Source: Reichenbachiella sp.
Lineage (GTDB): Bacteria; Bacteroidota; Bacteroidia; Cytophagales; Cyclobacteriaceae
Assembly (NCBI RefSeq): GCF_033344935.1
Contig: NZ_JAWPMM010000001.1
Location: 1,784,001 to 1,848,000 of the forward strand
Direction of reading: 5' to 3'
DNA: 64,000 nt
Under the pieces are notes generated by a model. That model saw only the letters and a list, made by a program, of their open reading frames with translations. It made no database searches and was not told where the DNA came from. The position numbers and the translations under genes are program-made. Below, piece after piece: positions 7,600 to 16,862 of this stretch. Position 1 is the first letter of the stretch; each line of letters starts with the position of its first letter.

Positions 7600-10455
7600 T
7601 TAAAAATTACCACTAATAATTATTCCTGTAACAAATGTATTTTCTGGTTTCTGAGGGTCAGTATCTAATAAATAGGAACCTCTAAGTCCGATACTTATTG
7701 GTGCCAGGTTTAAGAAAGTATTGTCGAATATAATTTCTAATCCTGCAGAATTATAATCCAATTCTGAGTCTAATTGATCGATGGTACCTTTCCCAATATC
7801 AAAGAATGCGTTGGCTCGGATTCTTTTGAAGTAGGTGATGCCAAAAAAACCTAAATCCGGATAGAACAAAGTAAAACCGTAATCCATTGATAGTCTTAAA
7901 AAGTTATCGTTGATCGGTCGTTTATATCCTCTTGAATACTGAAATAAATCTACTTCTTGAAAAACATTACTAAGTGGTTCATGTTGATAAGCTGCGGTAA
8001 GTTGGAACGTGTGATTTCTACCTATACCTGGTAAAAACAACTTTCCAATTCCTGTATATTTCTGATTTGATTTTTCAGTTAGATTGTGTGTGTATGAAGT
8101 AGATACAGTCACTCCAAGCCTAGGAGCTAGGTTTTGCCTTGCAGTTCTTCGAAGAAATGAAAATGAAATACCTTCTTTTAATGTAGTATAATTGATATCA
8201 TCAATTTGAAAATCGCTCCCCGCTTCTGAGATGTTTTTTGTGATATGGTAGTCGTAAGCCACCGAAGGTTCTAACGTAGTGCTATAATTGTTTTTCAGCC
8301 ATTTCAAAGGTATGGTTATTTCACTGCCAACGACCGTTTCAGTATAGTCCACATTGGCAAGAGAATCAGCAGGCAATAGAAAGTCAGAAGTTCGAAAATT
8401 GTGTTTGGCATTTATGCTGATTACAGGAAATAGCCTAGAATAAATCAAGGATGTTCCGAAGTAAGCACCTTCTTCATTGAAGTTATACCCTGCGCTTAAT
8501 TGAGCTGCGATGTCATTCGTATAGTTATTCATAATTAGTGACGCACCAGGGGCTATAGAACTCGGAATTAGATTCCAAGAATGAGCCTGAATTCCTCTAA
8601 ACGGAGATTTTGAATAGCTACTAGTAGAATAGTTGTTTTTTGGGGCTTCCGTTATTATTGAAGCTCCTTTACTTTCAAAGATATCTGGCGTTTCATCTTG
8701 CCATTTCATTTGCATAGGCTCTAGATAAGAAAAGTTATCTGAAGGATTGAGTTTTTCATTTGGCCGCTGAACCACTTCATTTCCTAACTCATCAAAAATG
8801 GTATAGTAAATGGTTTTTCCATCTTTACTAATCGTTGGGTTGTAAGCACCCACTTCCTCAGATGACATTTGCTCAATTGTTTTAGGTCCATCTAGCGGAG
8901 TGCGAAAAATATTATCAATTCCTGAGTATGAACTAGTGAAATAAACATAGCCATTGTGAATGGCAACGTCATCTATGGAGTGCTTAGTTCTTGGAATAAC
9001 TTCTTCGAATTGACCATTTGATGCATCGATTCTAATCAGTGTCAATTCATTGACATCCTTATATACTGCTATTATGGTGTTTTCCTTTTCTAAGAAGGAT
9101 ATTCTACCTATGAATTCATTAGTACTAAAAGATTTTATGTCCGCTACGTTACCAGCAACAAGATTGATTTTTTGGATTGTTGGGATTAAGTCTGAACCGT
9201 ATTTAACCGCAAAGACTTCTTCAGTGCTATTCGCAAATATTGGGCTGAAATAATTTCCTTTAGCAGTAATCTTTTGAGTAGGAGCATCTACTGACTGCTT
9301 GACGTAAATATCCGAGTAACTTTCATTATTTCTCCTGGGATTTTGCGATAGCTCTGTCCATACAAAAGCACCAGCTCTGGTGTTGAAGTATTGCCAAAGG
9401 TTGTAACCTGGAGAGAAAAGTACACGCTCTTGTCCATCTGACAACTCTACGATTTGATCTGTTTGTTGATAACTCCTTTTCCAGGCTACTAATTTACCAG
9501 AGCTGATTTCTTGCGGAAAGGAGTAATAGGTGGTGGTATGGCGTTTTTTATTAATGGTTTCTCCAGGTTGTACATTGGCGGCTGTTCGCTGTTCTTGCCA
9601 TTTTTCACTCATGCTTTGCCAAGAAGCATTGAAAAGTTGATCACTATTTCGATAGGTTGAATTTCGTTTGATCGCATTGTTGAAAGACCATAGCACACTT
9701 TTCCAAGCCGTCGCATCTGCTAAAATCTCGTTCCACACTTCGGTGCCTTCTTCATTTCTTAAGTAGGAGCATAGCATATACCCAGTAGGGTAGTGGCTAG
9801 GAAGTTGGGTTTTGAATGAACCGTTTCTAAATTTTTGATACTTGTAAGTATTGCCAGATAAAGCGATGGCTCTTTGCTCTTTAGTGAAATGTGGTACACG
9901 GCCCCGACCTCCAGTAGAAAACTTAGTTTCGGCCCATACTGCATCCCCTTCCATAAACCAATTTGGAACCACTAATACGCGGCCAAATGCCCATCCATTT
10001 TCGCCTTGTATGTACCTCAATGCTTTGGTGAATCCATGTAGAGAATTATTGTTTTGTTGTACGTGACGATATTCATGAATAGATAGAATATCTAACCAAC
10101 CCATGGCTCCAAAAATCTTCATATTAGCCGGAGGCGTAGAGAAAAATTCACTTCTAAATGGTGCCAGACCAACGAAACCATTGGAGATAACAGTTTCAGT
10201 TTGAAGGAGCAGGTTCGGTTTTTTGACTATGGGACCGATAGTTGCACTTAATTCAGCTCCTTGATAATTGATAAGATTTGCAATTCGCTGGGCTTGTGCT
10301 TCTTTTCCTAAAGGAAAAACGATGTCGATTTTTGGGGATTTGAGTTTTTGCCATTCTTGTTTATTTGGGTTTTGGCCAAATCCTGCATCCAACTGTGCCA
10401 TTGTAGAGAAAGAGATAGCAAATAGGATTAGAAAAAATAGTGAGTTCTTTTTCAA
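7600..10455 (-). CDS. Secreted HExxH metallopeptidase-like protein fused to a TolB-type propeller and an outer-membrane barrel
   Basis: 951 aa with a signal peptide (MKKNSLFFLILFAISFSTMAQ). Residues about 40-290 look like a gluzincin peptidase: HEYRH at 127-131 and a downstream Glu in NWFMEGDAVWAE (169) would give the H-H-E zinc site. Residues about 310-620 contain repeated TolB/WD-like blades (for example GAYNPTISKDGKTIYYTIFD). Residues about 650-951 alternate as beta strands and end in ...IIISGNF, a terminal Phe suited to insertion by the BAM machinery. This suggests a peptidase displayed at the outer membrane. The domain calls are mine; substrate is unknown. It is divergent from the histidine kinase gene at 10752. 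Confidence 0.75.
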   Translation of the reverse strand: MKKNSLFFLILFAISFSTMAQLDAGFGQNPNKQEWQKLKSPKIDIVFPLGKEAQAQRIANLINYQGAELSATIGPIVKKPNLLLQTETVISNGFVGLAPFRSEFFSTPPANMKIFGAMGWLDILSIHEYRHVQQNNNSLHGFTKALRYIQGENGWAFGRVLVVPNWFMEGDAVWAETKFSTGGRGRVPHFTKEQRAIALSGNTYKYQKFRNGSFKTQLPSHYPTGYMLCSYLRNEEGTEVWNEILADATAWKSVLWSFNNAIKRNSTYRNSDQLFNASWQSMSEKWQEQRTAANVQPGETINKKRHTTTYYSFPQEISSGKLVAWKRSYQQTDQIVELSDGQERVLFSPGYNLWQYFNTRAGAFVWTELSQNPRRNNESYSDIYVKQSVDAPTQKITAKGNYFSPIFANSTEEVFAVKYGSDLIPTIQKINLVAGNVADIKSFSTNEFIGRISFLEKENTIIAVYKDVNELTLIRIDASNGQFEEVIPRTKHSIDDVAIHNGYVYFTSSYSGIDNIFRTPLDGPKTIEQMSSEEVGAYNPTISKDGKTIYYTIFDELGNEVVQRPNEKLNPSDNFSYLEPMQMKWQDETPDIFESKGASIITEAPKNNYSTSSYSKSPFRGIQAHSWNLIPSSIAPGASLIMNNYTNDIAAQLSAGYNFNEEGAYFGTSLIYSRLFPVISINAKHNFRTSDFLLPADSLANVDYTETVVGSEITIPLKWLKNNYSTTLEPSVAYDYHITKNISEAGSDFQIDDINYTTLKEGISFSFLRRTARQNLAPRLGVTVSTSYTHNLTEKSNQKYTGIGKLFLPGIGRNHTFQLTAAYQHEPLSNVFQEVDLFQYSRGYKRPINDNFLRLSMDYGFTLFYPDLGFFGITYFKRIRANAFFDIGKGTIDQLDSELDYNSAGLEIIFDNTFLNLAPISIGLRGSYLLDTDPQKPENTFVTGIIISGNF

Positions 10456-10751
10456 TGGTTGTAATGGTATGTTTGACTATAACGCAAGTAAGGATTTGCG
10501 TATAAGATTCTTTCCTTATTCTAAAATACTTAAAGGTTAGTAAAAAGTAGCTTGTCGCTAATTTTATAAAAGCCTTTTTAAATAGATAAGCACGAAATCA
10601 GCAATTTGACAATTAGAATTCCGAAATATTATCCTTTTATTCTCCATGGCATGATCACCTCGAACCGTTATAGTTATAACCTTCTTTTCAAATAAATACT
10701 GATAATTCATTATATTCTTGCTTGATAACCGGCTACTGGAAGAACCTGGAT
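10456..10751. other. Divergent intergenic region
   Basis: About 296 bp between two divergent genes. It is AT-rich and should carry promoters for both, but I could not pick a convincing TTG/TAnnTTTG pair. A TTG start at 10722 would extend the kinase by 10 residues; I prefer the ATG at 10752 because it starts a proper signal peptide. Confidence 0.5.
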
Positions 10752-13700
10752 ATGACTTTGAAACTGACCTTGACCACGTACATTCTATTATGCGCTACAT
10801 TGACGTGGGGTCAGTTATCATCTTTTAAACCTAATCAGCCGCTTGACAATGTAAGCATTTTGCAATGGACTAATAAAGAAGGTTTACCTTCTAACAATAC
10901 CAATTCGGTATTTCAAGATTCAGAAGGGCTTATCTGGATTACCTCATACAATGGGTTTATGATTTATGATGGTGAGAGAATAGAATCATACGATAAAAAC
11001 AGATTAGCATTTTTAAACAATGATGGATTCTATGCCATAGCCCAAGACCACAATGGAATCATCTATATTGCTAGTAATGGTGATGGCATCGTAAAGTATG
11101 AAAATGGTATTTTTAGTTCCTATGAACCCAGAGGAGCGGCAGTGCCAGGGTCTGTGCGAAGGTTATACGTAGCTTCAGATAGTAGTATATATATAGGCGC
11201 CAATCATGCAGGTTTATTTAGAGTTGAAGATGATTCCTTATACAAAGTAGCGGGAGATCTTTTCAATCATGCCATGGTACGGACGATTACTGAAGACGCC
11301 GGTAAAAATATCTGGTTTGGAACGGAGGGCGGTGGATTAAATAGAGTTGGTCCAGCGGGGCCTTTGCATTTAAGTTTGTCGGATGGGCTACTCAGCAACA
11401 ATGTTCTTTCTTTATTAAGTAATGATAATAAGCTGTACATAGGTACCGCAAAGGGGTTACAGATATTGGATGCTGAGCAAAACATGGACTTACAGGTAGT
11501 CGCAGTTCTTGAAGATCACTATATAAACAGTTTGCTCATGGATGATTGGGGAAATTTGTGGTTGGGATCGGAAGGTGGATTGGCCAGATGGAACCCAGCA
11601 AATAACCTCATTGAGTGGCTTTATTCAAAACACAATATTGATCTGGTGAGAGTAAATCACTTATTGCTTGATGAAGAGAATCAGATTTGGCTGTCATCTA
11701 ATCGCTCAGGACTCATTCAAATTAAAGCTAGCAAAGTATTCAATTTGTCGGAACCTAGACTGTCTAGTACTAGAGCCAACATTATTCATGAATCCTGGGA
11801 TGGCAAATACTACATCGGAACTGATGCCAATAAAATAGATGTTTACGATGGGCAAAATCTCAGCACATTGTTAGTGAAAACGAACCTTAATGGTAATGGT
11901 ATTCGAGACATTTATCATGATGAAGATGGTTCATTTTGGTTAGCCACTTACATAGGAATAATTCATATTAAAGGAGATCAGGAAAAGGTGTATTCAGAAT
12001 TGAATGGCATGCCGGCGGATGATTTTCGAACGATACTCAAGGATTCCAAAGGAAATTTTTGGTTTACGACAAGGTCCGGAGGCCTGGTTAAGTTTAAGGA
12101 TGAGGAAATTTTGCGAGTCTACTCCAACGGGAATGGTCTTGAATCAAACTTTGTACTGGCTGCAGAAGAGTCGGCTAATGGTGACATTTATGTGGGAACT
12201 TTTAGTGGCGGACTGACCATTATAGAGCCAAACGGTGATTGTAAGACTTATCACGTTTCGTCGGATGATTCAGGTTTGGTAATTTTCAATGTAGACTTTG
12301 ATTCTGAAAATAGTGCTTTTGTGACTGCCAACAGTGGGTTGTTGTATTTTGATGGTAAAAACCTTGAAAGAGTCAAACTTCAAACAGATCGACGGAGCAA
12401 CACATTTTTTGACCTGGTGATTGATGACTATGAGAACTTTTGGCTCACGACTAATTTGGGCGTGTTGCAAATTAAGAAGTCGAACTGGGAAAAGTATAAA
12501 AGTGGAGAAGTCGATCATCTCAGTTATTTTACCATAGATCGAAGCAGTGGGATGAATACCGAGGAATGCACGGGAGCTACACGATCAACTAAGTTGTCGG
12601 ACGGAAATATTTGTGTACCGACATTAGGTGGTGTGGTGTTTATAGATCCTCCTTCATTTCAACGTGATGTGTACGTTCCCAAAGTAAAAATTCGACAAAT
12701 GATTGCTGATGATGAAGTGATCAATATTCAAGAAGGGAATATTAATGTAGAACCCGGTACCTCAAGATACAGGTTTGACTTCTGTGTTCTGAGCTTTAGC
12801 TCGCCTGATAGAAATCAGTTTAGGTATATACTGGAAGGGTATGATAAAGGCTGGAGTGTACCCACTTACGAAGGTACAGTTCAATATACCAACCTATCGC
12901 CCGGAGATTATACTTTTAGAGTAATTGGCACTAATGATAGTCATGTTTGGAATGAAGAAGGTGATTCACTATTCTTTACAGTTCATCCATTCTATTATGA
13001 AACCACCTGGTTTCTGGTACTATGCATTCTCATCGTTTTGTTCACTATTTTCTTATTCTTTACCTGGCGTGTAGCTTTTATCAATAACCAGAACAAAGAA
13101 CTAAGAAAAGTGAATGCTGAATTGGATCGTTTTGTCTACAGTGCATCCCACGAGATGCGTTCACCTCTTTCGTCGATACTGGGGTTGATCAATGTGGCAT
13201 CACTGGACAATACATCAAACAAAGAGGAGTATTTAGCCTATATCAAACATAGTGTGGAACGTTTGGATGCTTTGTTGCAGGATATTGTTGATCACTCCAA
13301 AAATGCTCGAACGGAATTAGAAATTGCTCCTTTAGACTTGCAGCACGAGATAGCCGAAGTGATCGAAGACCTGACTTACTCCGAGAATTTTTCTAAGATA
13401 AAATCTACCGTAGAATGCAAGGGAGAAGGTGTCATTCATTCAGATGTGAACCGTTTGAAAATCGTGTTAAACAACTTGATTACCAATGCCTTTAAGCATC
13501 ATGCACCGGATGATGTGGCTGATCCATTTGTAAAAGTCGCTATTCATCAAACAGACACAGGAGTAAGGTTAATCATCTCTGACAACGGACCAGGCATAGA
13601 ACCAGAAGAGCAGGATAAAATTTTCAATATGTTTTACCGGGCCACGCACAAAAGCGAAGGCACTGGTTTAGGTTTGTATATTGTCAAAGAGATTATTAAT

Positions 13701-13787
13701 AATCTGAATGGATTTATTGAAGTACAATCTCAGGTTGGAAAAGGAACCACTTTTGTGATTGAACTGACAGATTTGAAAAATACCTAA
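10752..13787 (+). CDS. Two-component sensor histidine kinase with periplasmic propeller repeats
   Basis: 1011 aa. Signal peptide MTLKLTLTTYILLCATLTWGQ, then about 620 residues of two-component-regulator propeller repeats (blade motifs such as DSEGLIWITSYNG, DAGKNIWFGTEGGGL, DDWGNLWLGSEGGL, DSKGNFWFTTRSGG), a Y_Y_Y domain (about 640-740, ending YTNLSPGDYTFRVIGTN), and one membrane helix (FLVLCILIVLFTIFLFFTW). The cytosolic kinase has the H-box SASHEMRSPLSSILG, N-box NNLITNAFKH and G-boxes DNGPGIE and GTGLGLYIV. Unlike many such Bacteroidota hybrids it has no receiver or AraC domain, so it needs a separate response regulator; none is adjacent. Related proteins often sense polysaccharide breakdown products; the ligand here is unknown. 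Confidence 0.9.
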   Translation: MTLKLTLTTYILLCATLTWGQLSSFKPNQPLDNVSILQWTNKEGLPSNNTNSVFQDSEGLIWITSYNGFMIYDGERIESYDKNRLAFLNNDGFYAIAQDHNGIIYIASNGDGIVKYENGIFSSYEPRGAAVPGSVRRLYVASDSSIYIGANHAGLFRVEDDSLYKVAGDLFNHAMVRTITEDAGKNIWFGTEGGGLNRVGPAGPLHLSLSDGLLSNNVLSLLSNDNKLYIGTAKGLQILDAEQNMDLQVVAVLEDHYINSLLMDDWGNLWLGSEGGLARWNPANNLIEWLYSKHNIDLVRVNHLLLDEENQIWLSSNRSGLIQIKASKVFNLSEPRLSSTRANIIHESWDGKYYIGTDANKIDVYDGQNLSTLLVKTNLNGNGIRDIYHDEDGSFWLATYIGIIHIKGDQEKVYSELNGMPADDFRTILKDSKGNFWFTTRSGGLVKFKDEEILRVYSNGNGLESNFVLAAEESANGDIYVGTFSGGLTIIEPNGDCKTYHVSSDDSGLVIFNVDFDSENSAFVTANSGLLYFDGKNLERVKLQTDRRSNTFFDLVIDDYENFWLTTNLGVLQIKKSNWEKYKSGEVDHLSYFTIDRSSGMNTEECTGATRSTKLSDGNICVPTLGGVVFIDPPSFQRDVYVPKVKIRQMIADDEVINIQEGNINVEPGTSRYRFDFCVLSFSSPDRNQFRYILEGYDKGWSVPTYEGTVQYTNLSPGDYTFRVIGTNDSHVWNEEGDSLFFTVHPFYYETTWFLVLCILIVLFTIFLFFTWRVAFINNQNKELRKVNAELDRFVYSASHEMRSPLSSILGLINVASLDNTSNKEEYLAYIKHSVERLDALLQDIVDHSKNARTELEIAPLDLQHEIAEVIEDLTYSENFSKIKSTVECKGEGVIHSDVNRLKIVLNNLITNAFKHHAPDDVADPFVKVAIHQTDTGVRLIISDNGPGIEPEEQDKIFNMFYRATHKSEGTGLGLYIVKEIINNLNGFIEVQSQVGKGTTFVIELTDLKNT

Positions 13788-13806
13788 GTCTTACGCTTGA
13801 GTAAGG

Positions 13807-14781
13807 TTATTTTGTTCTTTCGATCGTAAACTGAACGAGTTGTTCTAATGATTGACGAGCAGGAGAATCAGGGAAAGTCTTCAGCATTTGGATGGCGTCG
13901 GTGTGATAGGTGTTCATCACGTCAGTAGCGTAGGCCAATCCCTGCTTTTCCTTTACAAAGTCAATCACCTCATTCACTTTCTTCGTGTTTTCACTGTGTT
14001 TTTTGATGATACGCTTGATGTTGCTTTTTTCCGAACTGGTCGCCTGGTTGAGTGCATGAATCAGCGGTAGCGTCATTTTCTTTTCTCGGATGTCAATACC
14101 TAATGGTTTGCCAATTTCCTGCGTTCCGTAGTCGAAAAGATCATCTTTAATCTGGAAGGCCATTCCTACTTTTTCACCAAACTCACCCATCGTTTGTACG
14201 GTGACTGGATCTGCTCCAGTAGAAGCCGCGCCCACTGCGCAGCAAGCTTTAATCAAACTGGCCGTTTTTTGACGAATGACTTCGTAGTATACCTTTTCGG
14301 TGATGTCCAGTTTCTTAGCTTTTTCCATTTGAAGCAATTCGCCTTCACTCATTTCTCTTATAGCCTCAGATACTAATTTGAGCAAATCGAAGTCTTCGTT
14401 ATCAATAGACAACAGCATGCCTCTTGACAAAAGAAAATCACCGACTAATACGGCAATTTTATTCTTCCACAAGGCATTCACAGAAAAGAAACCACGGCGA
14501 TAGGTAGAATCATCAACGACGTCATCATGGACCAAGGTAGCTGTATGAAGTAGTTCGATGAGAGAAGCTCCGCGATAAGAAGCCTCCGATACTGTTCCTG
14601 TAGTAGCAGCGCTTAAAAAAACGAAAAGCGGACGCATTTGCTTGCCTTTTCGCTTTACGATGTAGGCCATGATTTTGTCCAAAAGCATTACATTGCTTTT
14701 CATGGACTGTCTGAATTTCTTTTCAAATTCAGCCATCTCATTGGCTACAGGGGATTGGATGTCTTTTATTCTAAGCGCCAT
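13807..14781 (-). CDS. Long-chain polyprenyl diphosphate synthase
   Basis: Trans-isoprenyl diphosphate synthase, 324 aa, making the side chain of quinones (in this phylum menaquinone). First Asp-rich motif DDVVD in LVHDDVVDDSTYRRG (about residues 85-99), second motif DDLFD in FQIKDDLFDYG (about 212-222), and GKQMRPL for diphosphate binding. The residue five before the first motif is Ala, which by known family rules permits a long product. Chain length (hexa- to octaprenyl) cannot be fixed from sequence, so I give no symbol. It is monocistronic, convergent with the kinase gene. Confidence 0.88.
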   Translation of the reverse strand: MALRIKDIQSPVANEMAEFEKKFRQSMKSNVMLLDKIMAYIVKRKGKQMRPLFVFLSAATTGTVSEASYRGASLIELLHTATLVHDDVVDDSTYRRGFFSVNALWKNKIAVLVGDFLLSRGMLLSIDNEDFDLLKLVSEAIREMSEGELLQMEKAKKLDITEKVYYEVIRQKTASLIKACCAVGAASTGADPVTVQTMGEFGEKVGMAFQIKDDLFDYGTQEIGKPLGIDIREKKMTLPLIHALNQATSSEKSNIKRIIKKHSENTKKVNEVIDFVKEKQGLAYATDVMNTYHTDAIQMLKTFPDSPARQSLEQLVQFTIERTK

Positions 14782-14900
14782 TATTTGGCCGCAAATTAAT
14801 ACAATGAGGCAATAGACTGAAAATAAATAGAAGGTTCTTCATAATTATTTCGATAATGAGTTCAGGATGATGATATTTGATTTTAAGCCAAGTCGAAAAG

Positions 14901-15749
14901 ATGATAAAAAAGGAACTCACATTAAGCTCTAAACATAACAATAGACCATTTGGTGTTGACTATAGATATCAGTCGACCGATGGGCAAAAACCGGTCATAT
15001 TATTTATTCATGGTTTTAAGGGGTTTAAGGACACCATGCATTTTAATGTCATAGCTGATGTGATAGCTGAAGCTGGATTTGTATACGTCAAAATGAATTT
15101 GTCTCACAATGGCGTGACTCCAGAACATCCTCAAGATTTTGTTGACCTGGAAGCTTTCGGTAATAATAATTTCAGTATCGAGCTGGATGATATTGGTGTG
15201 GTGGTGAATCACATTTGCAATCATCAATTGGGTATTCCCGAAAACGAAATTGACGTATCTCGACTTTATTTGGCAGGGCACAGTAGAGGAGGAGCAGTTT
15301 CTATATTAAGGGCGTGTGAAGATACGAGAGTCAAACGATTGGTTACCTGGGCTGCTGTGGCAGATCTGGAAGCGTTTTGGTCTCCCGATTTCGTAAAGGA
15401 ATGGAGAGAAAAAGGGGTACAGTATATTAAAAACGCACGTACGCATCAAGATATGCCGTTGTATTATCAAATGGTAGAAGATTTTGAGAAAAACTCACAA
15501 CGATTCAGGATTACTGATCAGTTGACTAAGCTTACCATTCCGTTTTTAGCCATTCACGGTACAGATGATGAAACCGTTCCTGTAGAAGCCCTACTTTTAT
15601 TGAAAAACGCTTATCCTTCTATTCAAACACATCGCATTGAGGGAGCTAATCATACTTTTGGAGGGAAACATCCCTGGACGTCTCCAGAGCTTCCAGTGTT
15701 TAGTAAAGAATTGGTGTCTACAACGGTTGAATTTTTAAAGCAACCTTGA
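14901..15749 (+). CDS. Alpha/beta hydrolase (esterase/lipase-like)
   Basis: 282 aa from the ATG at 14901; a TTG at 14877 would add 8 residues. The alpha/beta-hydrolase triad is visible: oxyanion strand FIHGFKGFKD (about 40-50), nucleophile elbow GHSRGGA (about 130), Asp in HGTDDETVP (about 230) and His in EGANHTFGG (about 258). No signal peptide, so cytosolic. The substrate is unknown; the family includes carboxylesterases and dienelactone hydrolases. Its TGA stop overlaps the next ATG by one base (TGATG), so the two are translationally coupled. Confidence 0.85.
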   Translation: MIKKELTLSSKHNNRPFGVDYRYQSTDGQKPVILFIHGFKGFKDTMHFNVIADVIAEAGFVYVKMNLSHNGVTPEHPQDFVDLEAFGNNNFSIELDDIGVVVNHICNHQLGIPENEIDVSRLYLAGHSRGGAVSILRACEDTRVKRLVTWAAVADLEAFWSPDFVKEWREKGVQYIKNARTHQDMPLYYQMVEDFEKNSQRFRITDQLTKLTIPFLAIHGTDDETVPVEALLLLKNAYPSIQTHRIEGANHTFGGKHPWTSPELPVFSKELVSTTVEFLKQP

Positions 15750-16504
15750 TGCGACCTATCCTGCTGAAATGTTATTTGGGTAAAAGTGGTGATGTACAAA
15801 ATATCCTGCTCTTGTATGAATACACCTTAGTGGTGGTATTCAAAGGCAAACGAGCAGATTTCCCTCTATCTAGCATCAGGGGTTTAATAGTTAGCCGGAA
15901 AAAGTTGATTATTCCATTGGTTATTGGCGGCATAGGTACTTGCTTGTCTTGGTTGGCATTATCTCTTGGCTGGTATCATTATCAGACCAATCTATTTTTG
16001 GTGTTTCTTTTTTTTGCTTGGATGTATTATGGGTTTCTAGGAAAAGACGGCCTCGAACTGACAGAAGGCAAGGAGCGACATGTTTTTCTGATTAAGGCGA
16101 ATCATTTTGTTTTAAACACATTTATAAATTTTGTTAAAGCAAGAATGTTTCAAGTTCCGCCCAAACAGGAGTCTATTAGTTTTCATTTAGCCACAAAGCA
16201 GAGTTGGGAAGAGCAGGAATTGAGTACGCTATATACCCATTCATCTCTTGAGAATGAAGGGTTTATTCATACCTCCTATATATCAGAACTCAAGATTTCT
16301 TATGAAAAGTATTTTAGTCCAAACGAAGAACTGGTTTTGCTAGGTGTAGATTTGAAGAAAGTAGAAGCAGATGTAAAAATCAACGAAGTACCATCGAGGA
16401 ATGCACTTTTTCCTCACATATATGGAAGACTCAATAAATCAGCCATTGTACTATTGAGAACTGTCAACTCTGCACAAGATTTAGAGCAAAAAACAATTGA
16501 TTAA
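15749..16504 (+). CDS. Membrane protein of unknown function with two transmembrane helices
   Basis: 251 aa starting at the ATG within TGATG. An N-terminal soluble part (about 50 residues, with VFKGKRADFPLSSIRGLIVSR) is followed by two adjacent membrane helices (about 55-100, LIIPLVIGGIGTCLSWLALS and LFLVFLFFAWMYYGFLG) and a cytosolic tail of about 150 residues. No family is recognised. Coupling to the hydrolase upstream suggests joint expression. The next gene (ArsR type) starts 21 bp downstream with its own operator, so it is probably separate. Confidence 0.7.
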   Translation: MRPILLKCYLGKSGDVQNILLLYEYTLVVVFKGKRADFPLSSIRGLIVSRKKLIIPLVIGGIGTCLSWLALSLGWYHYQTNLFLVFLFFAWMYYGFLGKDGLELTEGKERHVFLIKANHFVLNTFINFVKARMFQVPPKQESISFHLATKQSWEEQELSTLYTHSSLENEGFIHTSYISELKISYEKYFSPNEELVLLGVDLKKVEADVKINEVPSRNALFPHIYGRLNKSAIVLLRTVNSAQDLEQKTID

Positions 16505-16510
16505 ATTTTT

Positions 16511-16522
16511 CGTAATATTACG
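16511..16522. promoter_or_regulatory. Perfect palindrome, candidate ArsR operator
   Basis: CGTAATATTACG is a 12-bp perfect palindrome ending 3 bp before the ATG of the ArsR-family gene. Small ArsR repressors usually bind AT-rich palindromes over their own promoters, so autoregulation is the simplest reading. Confidence 0.6.
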
Positions 16523-16525
16523 ATT

Positions 16526-16861
16526 ATGGGACTATCAAAGACAGAAAAATTCACTGCACATCAGAATGAGCTAGCCATTATGTCGAAGGCGCTTGGACAT
16601 CCAGCGAGAATTGCTATTCTCGAATACTTGCTGAAGGCTAACAGCTGTATTTGTGGAGATATAGTGGGAGAGCTTGGTTTGGCTCAAGCTACGGTGTCTC
16701 AGCATTTGAAAGAGCTCAAGAACCTTGGGATTATCAAAGGTAATATTGAGGGAACCAGCACGTGCTATTGCATTGATTCAGAAAAGTGGGAGTCTATTTC
16801 TGATGCATTTTCTCAGTTTTTTGCTCAGCGAACGGTATGTGCTGAAGACGGCTGTTGCTAG
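16526..16861 (+). CDS. ArsR/SmtB-family metal- or metalloid-responsive repressor
   Basis: 111 aa winged-helix repressor. DNA-recognition helix GLAQATVSQHLKELKNLGII (about 52-71). The Cys pair in NSCICGDIVGEL (about 38-49) resembles the C-V-C site used by ArsR/CadC members to bind As(III) or Cd(II), and the C-terminus ends VCAEDGCC, adding three more Cys that could complete a thiolate site. Known members leave DNA when metal binds. No arsenic or heavy-metal transport gene is adjacent, so the target is unclear. The palindrome at 16511-16522 suggests self-repression. Confidence 0.88.
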   Translation: MGLSKTEKFTAHQNELAIMSKALGHPARIAILEYLLKANSCICGDIVGELGLAQATVSQHLKELKNLGIIKGNIEGTSTCYCIDSEKWESISDAFSQFFAQRTVCAEDGCC

Positions 16862-16862
16862 G

